Source of the DNA: VFMC01 sp046331225
Lineage (GTDB): Bacteria; Actinomycetota; Acidimicrobiia; Acidimicrobiales; Ilumatobacteraceae
NCBI GenBank assembly: GCA_046331225.1
Contig: JAXLRF010000013.1
Location: 54,893-118,892 of the forward strand
Direction: 5' to 3'
Length of the DNA: 64,000 nt
The first letter of the stretch is position 1; the number at the start of each line of letters is the position of its first letter. Positions 58,195 through 64,000 of this stretch are shown piece by piece. The notes beneath the pieces are model-generated. The model made no database searches, was not told the DNA's origin, and saw only the letters and a list, made by a program, of their open reading frames with translations. A program made the position numbers and the translations under genes.

Positions 58195-59022
58195 ATGGGG
58201 ACCCTCGACGGACAGAGCGCGCTCGTCACCGGTGGCGGCAGCGGCATCGGACTCGCCTGCGCACGGCACCTCGCGCGCGACGGCGCTGCCGTGGTGCTGG
58301 CGGGCCGGTCGGAGGAGCGACTGGCGGCAGGAGCGGCGACCCTCGCGGCCGACGTGCCCGGCGCCGAGGTGCACACGGTGCGCTGCGACGTCACCGACGA
58401 GGCTCAGGTGGCCGAGGCGTGCGCCGTGGCCGACGGCGTCGCCCGCTTCACGATGTGCGTCGCGAACGCCGGGTTCGGCAGCGCCGCGCCGTTCCACCTC
58501 ACCACGCTCGACGAATGGAACGCCGTCGTCGGCACCAACCTGACGGGTGCGTTCCTCACGATGAAGCACGCCGTGACGCACCTGGTGGCCAACGGTGGCG
58601 GATCGATCGTCGCGGTCAGCTCGATCGCCGCGCCGCTCACGCACCGGTTCATGACCCCGTACTGCGTGAGCAAGGCGGGGCTCGAGATGTTGGTGAAGCA
58701 GGTGGCCGACGAGCTCGGCGCCAGCGGCGTACGCGCCAACGCGGTGCGCCCCGGGCTGGTGCCCACCGACGCGACCGTCGCGTTGATGAGCACCGACGTG
58801 GTGCACGACGACTACCTCGCGCAGATGCCGCTCGCCCGCACGGGCACCGACGACGACGTGCCGGCGCTGGTGCGCTTCCTGCTCGGACCCGAGAGCAGCT
58901 GGATCACGGGGCAGTGCATCGGGGTGGACGGTGGGCACTCGCTGCGCCGTGGCCCCGACCTCACGCCCGTGATGCAGATGGTGCTCGGCGACGCGATCCG
59001 GCCGGCTGGTCCCGCAGCCTGA
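58195..59022 (+). CDS. Short-chain dehydrogenase/reductase
   Basis: A 275-residue classical SDR. The NAD(P) site is ALVTGGGSGIGLACARHL, the NAG motif is CVANAGFGS, the catalytic residues are in VSSIAAPLTHRFMTPYCVSKAGLEM (S...Y...K), and the C-terminus has GQCIGVDGGHSLRRG. It probably reduces or oxidises the product or substrate of the cyclase-family protein upstream; the substrate is unknown. GAGAGAG precedes the ATG at a short distance. Confidence 0.9.
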   Translation: MGTLDGQSALVTGGGSGIGLACARHLARDGAAVVLAGRSEERLAAGAATLAADVPGAEVHTVRCDVTDEAQVAEACAVADGVARFTMCVANAGFGSAAPFHLTTLDEWNAVVGTNLTGAFLTMKHAVTHLVANGGGSIVAVSSIAAPLTHRFMTPYCVSKAGLEMLVKQVADELGASGVRANAVRPGLVPTDATVALMSTDVVHDDYLAQMPLARTGTDDDVPALVRFLLGPESSWITGQCIGVDGGHSLRRGPDLTPVMQMVLGDAIRPAGPAA

Positions 59023-59178
59023 GCCGGATCCGCCACGCACGGTGGCGACCTTGACGAACTCTGTGGGCCGGACGGCCCATGTGACGCACATCGGGCTACC
59101 GAAAGTCGGAATGAGCTGCGACAATCGTTCGTCACGGCGGCACGGACCGCCCTCCCGACGGCGAGTGAGAGGGCAGCA
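59023..59178. other. Intergenic region before the PKD surface protein
   Basis: 156 bp without a gene. It contains two small hairpins: CGCCAC/GTGGCG (59031-59047) and GGGCC/GGCCC (about 59065-59079), and a possible ECF-type promoter, GGAAT (59108-59112), 17 nt, CGTC (59130-59133). No CTCAA-type site is present. Confidence 0.35.
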
Positions 59179-62100
59179 ATGGAACACCACGAGAGCACAG
59201 GCGAGGGCGCGACCCTCGCCCGACGCGGACGGCGACGGGTCGCGCTGGTGACGGTGATGGCGTTGGCGGGTGCCACGCTCACCGCGGGTGCCGTCCAGCT
59301 GTTCGTCAACGCCGATTCGGCGCCGGCCAACCCGGCCGATCCGGCCACCCCAGCGACGGTCACCGCCGATGCGTTGCCGACGGTGCAGATCGACGGTGTG
59401 GTGTGGTCGCAGACCGTGGTCGGCAACACCGTGTACGTCGGTGGCAGCTTCGCGAACGCTCGTCCCGCTGGTGCCGCGCCGGGCACCAACCTGACGCCGC
59501 GTTCGAACTTCTTGGCGTACAACCTGACGACCGGTGAGTTGATCACGACGTTCGCGCCGTCGTTCAACGCGCAGGTGCGCACGGTGGTGGCGTCGGCCGA
59601 CGGCACTCGCCTGTACGTCGGTGGTGACTTCACGTCGGTCAACGGTGTCTCGCGGTCGCGGATCGCCGCGTTCGACATCGCGACGGGCAACCTGGTGCCG
59701 TTCTTCCCGTCGGTCGCGTACAACGTGCACGCGATCGTGGTGCACCCGAGCGGGTCGCCGGTGTACGTGGGCGGCAACTTCAACGCCGTCGGCAGCGTGC
59801 AGCGTGGCCAGCTCGCGGCGTTCAACGCCGCCAACGGTGCGTTGCTCGACTGGGCCCCGCAGGCCACGGGCGGCCTGGTCAAGGCGATGGCGATCTCGCC
59901 CGACGGTTCGAAGATCGCGGTCGGCGGGCAGTTCACCACGCTCAACGGCTCGAACAACCCGGGCTTCGGCCTGGGCATGCTCGACGCCGTCACCGGTGCC
60001 AACCTGCCGATGGCGGTCAACGCGACCGTGCGCAACGGCGGCAACACGTCGGGCATCACCTCGCTCGTCACCGACGGCACCGACATCTTCGGTTCGGGCT
60101 ACTGGTTCGGTGGCACCGGCAACTTCGAGGGCACGTTCTCGGCGTCGTGGAACGGCGGCGCGATCAACTGGCTCGCCGACTGCCACGGCGACACCTACTC
60201 GGTCTTCCCGCAGGGCGGGGCCGTCTACAACGTCGGCCACAGCCACGAGTGCGGCGGTCTCGGCGACGGCGCCTACCAGCGCGCGAACCCGTGGAACTAC
60301 TACCGCGGCATCGCGTTCAGCCGTACGGCCACGAGCACGCTGGCTCGTGACCCCTACGGCTACTTCAACTTCCAGGGCCAGCCGGCACCGAGCCTGCTCA
60401 ACTTCTTCCCCTCGATCGACACCGGTACCTACACCGGTCAGAGCCAGGGGCCGTGGAGCCTGTCGGGCAACAGCCAGTACCTGGTGATGGGCGGCGAGTT
60501 CCGCAACGTCAACGACGCACCGCAACAGGGCCTCGTGCGCTTCGCGGTCTCGTCGATCGCCCCCAACAAGCAGATCCCGCGCCTGTTCCTCTCGAACTGG
60601 GTGCCTCGCGCGGTGTCGCCGCAGTCGGGCACGGTGCGGATCACCTGGAGCGGCAACTGGGACCGCGACAACGAGAACTTCACGTACCAGGTGTTCCGCG
60701 ACAACGACGGCACCCGCATCGCCACGCTGTCGGGCCGCTCGAACTTCTACGAGATGGACCAGTTCGGCTACACCGACACCGGCCTCACGCCCGGCTCCAC
60801 CGTGCGCTATCGCGTGAAGGCGATCGACCCGTTCGGCAACGAGGCACCCAGCGACTGGGTGACCGTCACCGTCGGGTCGGGCCCGAACACGCTGTACGGC
60901 CTCGACACCCTCGCCGATCGTCCGCTCGACTACTGGCGGATGGGCGAGACCTCGGGCACCTCGACCGACCTCGCGTCGAACGACCCGCTCACCATCAACG
61001 GTTCGGTCACCCGCAACGTGGCCGGCGCGATCGCCGGTGAGACCGACGGCGCGATGACCTTCAGCGGCGCGAGCTCGCAGTACGCCGCCTCGAGCACCAA
61101 GCGGTGGGCGCGCAACACCTTCACCGTCGAGGCCTGGGTCAAGACCAACAGCAGCCGCGGCGGCAAGATCATCGGCTTCGGCAGTTCGGCCACCGGCAAC
61201 TCGAGCAGCTTCGACCGCCACCTCTACATCGGCAACGACGGCAAGCTCCGCTTCGGCATCTACCCCGGTGCGCAGCGGGTGATCACCTCGCCGTCGTCGC
61301 TCGTCGACAACCAGTGGCACTACGTGGTCGGCACCCTGGCCAAGGGCGTCATGACCCTGTACGTCGACGGCCAGCAGGTGGGCCAGCTCACCGACGCCTT
61401 CATGGGGCATCGCTACGAGGGCTACTGGCGAGTCGGCGGCGACAACCTGAGCGGCTGGCCCAACCGTCCGGCGAGCGACTACTTCAACGGCTCGATCGAC
61501 GAGGCCGCCGTGTACCCGCGAGCCCTCACGAGCGCCGAGATCGCGCAGCGCTACGTCATCGGTTCGACCGGTGCGGTGCCCAACCAGCCGCCGACCGCGG
61601 CCTTCACGGCGACCACCTCGCCGTTGCAGGTGAACGTCGACGGCAGCACCTCCACCGACACCGACGGCACGATCGTGTCGTACGTGTGGGACTTCGGCGA
61701 CGGCAGCGTCGGCAACGGCGTCACCGCCTCGCGGACCTACGCGGCGGCCGGCACCTACACGGTGAAGCTCACCGTCACCGACAACAAGGGCGCCACGGCG
61801 TCGTCGACGCAGCAGGTGATCGTGCCTGCGGTGCCGGTGAACCAGCCGCCGACTGCGGCGTTCACGGCGACGACCTCGCCGCTCGCGGTGGCGGTCGACG
61901 GCAGTGCGTCGACCGACCCGGACGGCACGATCGCCACCTATGCGTGGGACTTCGGTGACGGCACCACCGGTACCGGCGCCACCGCCACCCACACCTACGC
62001 GGCGGCCGGCACGTACACCGTGTCGCTCACCGTCGCCGACAACCTGGGTGCGGCCAACACGGCCACCCAGCAGGTGGTGGTGCCGGCGGCGCCGGTGAAC

Positions 62101-63249
62101 CAGCCGCCCACCGCGGCCTTCACCGCCACACCGACCCCGCTGCAGGTGGCGGTCAACGGCAGTGCGTCGTCCGATCCGGACGGCACGATCGTGTCGTACG
62201 CCTGGGACTTCGGCGACGGTGGCACGGCCACCGGTGTGACGGCCTCGCGCACGTACGCGGCGGCCGGCACCTACACGGTGACGCTCACCGTCACCGACAA
62301 CCTCGGTGCCACCAACACCACCACGCAATCGGTGATCGTGCCCGACGTGCCGGTGAACGGTCAGCCCACGGCCTCGTTCACGGCCACGCCGACCACGTTG
62401 GCGGTCGCGGTCGATGGCAGTGCGTCGTCCGATCCGGACGGCACGATCGTGTCGTACGCCTGGGACTTCGGCGACGGTGGCACGGCCACCGGTGTGACGG
62501 CCTCGCGCACCTACGCGGCGGCCGGCACCTACACGGTCAAGCTCACCGTCACCGACAACCAGGGCGCCACCAACACGGCGACGCAGTCGGTCGTCGTGCC
62601 CGGTCCCGTCGGTCCCACGCCGTTCGCCACCGATGCCTTCGGGCGCACGGTCGCCACCGGCCTCGGCACGGCCGACACCGGTGGGGCGTGGACCCTGTCG
62701 GGCTCGGCGGCGAACTTCTCCGTCGGCGGCGGCACGGGCAACCTGCGCATGTCGGCTGCGGGCGCCGGTGTGTCGGCCTCGCTGGCCGGCACGTCGACCG
62801 ACACCGAGGTGCGGGTCAGCGTCGGCATCGACAAGCCGGCCACCGGTGGCGGTCTGTACCTGTCGACCATCGGCCGCAAGGTCGGCGCCAACGACTACCG
62901 CGGCCGGGTGCGCATCCTGGCCAACGGGCAGGTGCAGGCGTTCATCACCACCAACGTGGGCGGCGAGGTCAACATCGCCTCCACCACGGTGGCGGGCCTC
63001 ACGTTCAACTCCGGTGACCGGCTCAACATCAAGTTCCAGGTGACGGGCACGTCGCCCACCACGCTGCGCCTCAAGGTGTGGAAGGTCGGCACCACCGAGC
63101 CGACCGCCTGGACGCTCACCACCACCGACAGCAACGCCTCGCTGCAGAGCGGCGGCGGCGTCGGCCTGGTGACCTACCTGTCGGGTTCGGCCACCAACGC
63201 ACCGGTGATCGCGAGCTTCGACGACCTCTGGGCCGGTCCCACCGCCTGA
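59179..63249 (+). CDS. Secreted mosaic protein: DUF5122-type beta-propeller, FnIII, LamG, four PKD domains
   Basis: A 1,356-residue protein with a basic N-terminus and hydrophobic signal (VALVTVMALAGATLTAGAVQLF), then a beta-propeller from about residue 60 to 470 with VGGxFxxVNG repeats, a fibronectin-like domain (about 475-570), a LamG domain (about 600-790), four PKD domains (about 800-1140) with repeated DGTIVSYAWDFGDG and AAGTYTVxLTVTDN motifs, and a final beta-sandwich. The two last PKD domains are nearly identical at DNA level. GAGAGGGCAGCA precedes the ATG. A surface, wall or polysaccharide-binding role is inferred. Confidence 0.88.
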   Translation: MEHHESTGEGATLARRGRRRVALVTVMALAGATLTAGAVQLFVNADSAPANPADPATPATVTADALPTVQIDGVVWSQTVVGNTVYVGGSFANARPAGAAPGTNLTPRSNFLAYNLTTGELITTFAPSFNAQVRTVVASADGTRLYVGGDFTSVNGVSRSRIAAFDIATGNLVPFFPSVAYNVHAIVVHPSGSPVYVGGNFNAVGSVQRGQLAAFNAANGALLDWAPQATGGLVKAMAISPDGSKIAVGGQFTTLNGSNNPGFGLGMLDAVTGANLPMAVNATVRNGGNTSGITSLVTDGTDIFGSGYWFGGTGNFEGTFSASWNGGAINWLADCHGDTYSVFPQGGAVYNVGHSHECGGLGDGAYQRANPWNYYRGIAFSRTATSTLARDPYGYFNFQGQPAPSLLNFFPSIDTGTYTGQSQGPWSLSGNSQYLVMGGEFRNVNDAPQQGLVRFAVSSIAPNKQIPRLFLSNWVPRAVSPQSGTVRITWSGNWDRDNENFTYQVFRDNDGTRIATLSGRSNFYEMDQFGYTDTGLTPGSTVRYRVKAIDPFGNEAPSDWVTVTVGSGPNTLYGLDTLADRPLDYWRMGETSGTSTDLASNDPLTINGSVTRNVAGAIAGETDGAMTFSGASSQYAASSTKRWARNTFTVEAWVKTNSSRGGKIIGFGSSATGNSSSFDRHLYIGNDGKLRFGIYPGAQRVITSPSSLVDNQWHYVVGTLAKGVMTLYVDGQQVGQLTDAFMGHRYEGYWRVGGDNLSGWPNRPASDYFNGSIDEAAVYPRALTSAEIAQRYVIGSTGAVPNQPPTAAFTATTSPLQVNVDGSTSTDTDGTIVSYVWDFGDGSVGNGVTASRTYAAAGTYTVKLTVTDNKGATASSTQQVIVPAVPVNQPPTAAFTATTSPLAVAVDGSASTDPDGTIATYAWDFGDGTTGTGATATHTYAAAGTYTVSLTVADNLGAANTATQQVVVPAAPVNQPPTAAFTATPTPLQVAVNGSASSDPDGTIVSYAWDFGDGGTATGVTASRTYAAAGTYTVTLTVTDNLGATNTTTQSVIVPDVPVNGQPTASFTATPTTLAVAVDGSASSDPDGTIVSYAWDFGDGGTATGVTASRTYAAAGTYTVKLTVTDNQGATNTATQSVVVPGPVGPTPFATDAFGRTVATGLGTADTGGAWTLSGSAANFSVGGGTGNLRMSAAGAGVSASLAGTSTDTEVRVSVGIDKPATGGGLYLSTIGRKVGANDYRGRVRILANGQVQAFITTNVGGEVNIASTTVAGLTFNSGDRLNIKFQVTGTSPTTLRLKVWKVGTTEPTAWTLTTTDSNASLQSGGGVGLVTYLSGSATNAPVIASFDDLWAGPTA
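62158..62559 (+). repeat. Two near-identical 144-bp PKD repeat units (258-bp period)
   Basis: 62158-62301 and 62416-62559 differ at only a few positions by eye, within an array of four PKD domains. Likely a recent duplication or ongoing gene conversion. Confidence 0.8.
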
Positions 63250-63323
63250 TCCGGCCACCTGACCGCACCGCGGCCCAGGAGACCGAACCCTCGTCCGTCG
63301 GGCACCCCTCGTAGTCTCGGGGG

Positions 63324-64000
63324 GTGCACGACGATCGAGCGGTGGTGGAACGACGGATCGAGCGAGAGCTCTGGCAGCGGATCCTGCCGCACGTCTACCG
63401 CGAGCGGCGTCCGTTCACGCTCGAGGCCTGGCACGTGCCCGGCGAGCCCGTGCCGTACGACCACGCAGTCGCGCAGACCTTCGAACCGTTCGCGCTCGGC
63501 GGCGCGTGGGGTCCGCCCTGGGGCACCACGTGGTTCCGGCTCAGCGGTGACGTGCCCGCCGACTGGGTCGGCCCGCAGCTCGAGGCCGTGGTCGATCTCG
63601 GGTGGGGCATGCGCGGTCCGGGATTCCAGGCCGAGGGGCTGGTGTGGTGGGACGGCGCACCGTTGCAGGGCGTACACCCGCGGCGCACCGCAGTGCCGCT
63701 GCCGCAGGTGGGTGCCGGGCCGGTCTCGTTCCTGATCGAGGCGGCCGCCAACCCGGCGATGCCGGCGTCGTTCCGGCCCTCGCCGCTCGGATCGCTCGAC
63801 ACGGCCGGCTCGTCGCCGCTGTACCGGGTCGCCATGGCCGACCTCGCCGTGCGCGACGACGAGGTGTACCACCTGTGCCTCGACATCGAGGTGCTCGTCG
63901 GGGTGATGAAGGGGCTGCCGCTCGACGACCCGCGCCGCCAGCGGGTGCTGCGCCAGCTGCAGCGGGCGTTCGACGCGATCGACGTGCGCGACGTGTCGGG
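63324..64000 (+). CDS. Glycoside hydrolase family 38 alpha-mannosidase, 5' part
   Basis: The first 225 codons of an enzyme of the GH38 type that continues past the window edge. The N-terminal domain shows LEAWHVPGEPVPYDHAVAQTFEPFALGGAWGPPWGTTWFRLSG, PGFQAEGLVWWDG and PVSFLIEAAANPAMP, as seen in actinobacterial alpha-mannosidases. The catalytic domain is outside the window. GTG 63324 is 6 nt after TAGTCT (63312-63317). The substrate is likely mannose-containing glycans. Confidence 0.85.
   Translation, partial: MHDDRAVVERRIERELWQRILPHVYRERRPFTLEAWHVPGEPVPYDHAVAQTFEPFALGGAWGPPWGTTWFRLSGDVPADWVGPQLEAVVDLGWGMRGPGFQAEGLVWWDGAPLQGVHPRRTAVPLPQVGAGPVSFLIEAAANPAMPASFRPSPLGSLDTAGSSPLYRVAMADLAVRDDEVYHLCLDIEVLVGVMKGLPLDDPRRQRVLRQLQRAFDAIDVRDVS

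Noticed and set aside
59108..59133. ECF-type promoter GGAAT-N17-CGTC before the PKD gene
   Set aside because: The -35 and -10 elements are short and common in this base composition; no associated ECF gene is in the window. Listed only as part of the intergenic description.
63287..63330. Inverted repeat GCACCCC/GGGGTGC around the alpha-mannosidase start
   Set aside because: Only seven bases per arm in a G-rich area, and it includes the start codon region; likely chance.
1..64000. tRNA, rRNA, prophage, transposase or integron signals
   Set aside because: I looked for the T-loop consensus, typical transposase motifs and phage gene sets on both strands and found none convincing.

Overview
The window is a stretch of high-GC (about 70%) actinobacterial chromosome. 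mshA (mycothiol), an RsiG/AmfC-type anti-sigma factor, a rex-hemA-hemC-hemD cluster, an F420-type LLM oxidoreductase, YbjN and an ethylmalonyl-CoA mutase-like protein all point to Actinomycetota. The surface-protein repertoire and gene mix look like an Acidimicrobiia/Ilumatobacter-type organism, which is an inference. I see no prophage, insertion sequence, tRNA, rRNA or CRISPR array. Many genes have a TANNNT -10-like hexamer only 6-11 nt before the start codon, so leaderless transcription appears common and was used to choose several starts.

Layout. 1-6.1 kb: carotenoid cluster (crtI 3' end, crtB, cruF-like, a second CrtI/CrtD-type desaturase, a CruG-like glycosyltransferase, then crtA-like and crtZ-like genes, with plsY in between). 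6.1-9.8 kb: two alpha/beta-hydrolases (the second lacks the nucleophile serine), a LysM lipoprotein, a possible 2OG oxygenase and a TauE permease. 9.8-10.3 kb: a non-coding array of palindromic 51-bp repeats. 10.3-20 kb: ecm/meaA, a metzincin-type lipoprotein, aat, an LLM oxidoreductase, a DinB-like protein, 3-hydroxyacyl-CoA dehydrogenase, an HD protein, a tyrosine phosphatase, an S51-like protein and a cyclophilin. 20-28.4 kb: a membrane protein joining a degenerate glycosyltransferase, a PilZ domain and SdrD-type surface domains; then YgjP metalloprotease, histidine phosphatase, MoaD, RsiG, an XRE regulator, mshA, ybjN and proC. 28.4-34.4 kb: a 1,999-residue mosaic secreted protein. 34.4-39.7 kb: a terminator-ended candidate RNA, a DUF62 enzyme, a 27-residue membrane peptide, a frameshifted membrane protein, an XRE regulator divergent from a SnoaL-like gene with two palindromic operators, and an acyl-CoA synthetase. 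39.7-55.1 kb: heme genes (rex-hemACD, hemB-hemL) around a secreted beta-propeller protein, a lipoprotein, a LuxR-type ATPase regulator, a COOH-anchored surface protein and a TPR-GGDEF diguanylate cyclase. 55-64 kb: uncharacterised proteins, a cyclase-SDR pair, a LamG/PKD surface protein and the start of an alpha-mannosidase.

The most interesting theme is a putative cyclic-di-GMP/sigma circuit. The window encodes a c-di-GMP synthase (51132-52718), an RsiG homologue carrying both c-di-GMP-binding helix motifs (24835-25332) and a PilZ protein with an RxxxR...DxTxxG signature (20251-23316). Three sites of the form CTCAA-N16-GCCGA(A/T), the promoter class read by FliA/WhiG-type sigma factors (the RsiG partner), lie at 20121 (before the PilZ surface protein), 43291 (before the secreted beta-propeller protein) and 13429 (reading into a 130-nt intergenic stretch that ends in a UUCG-capped hairpin). 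This suggests a c-di-GMP-gated regulon for cell-surface proteins in a lineage outside Streptomyces. The sigma gene itself is not in the window.
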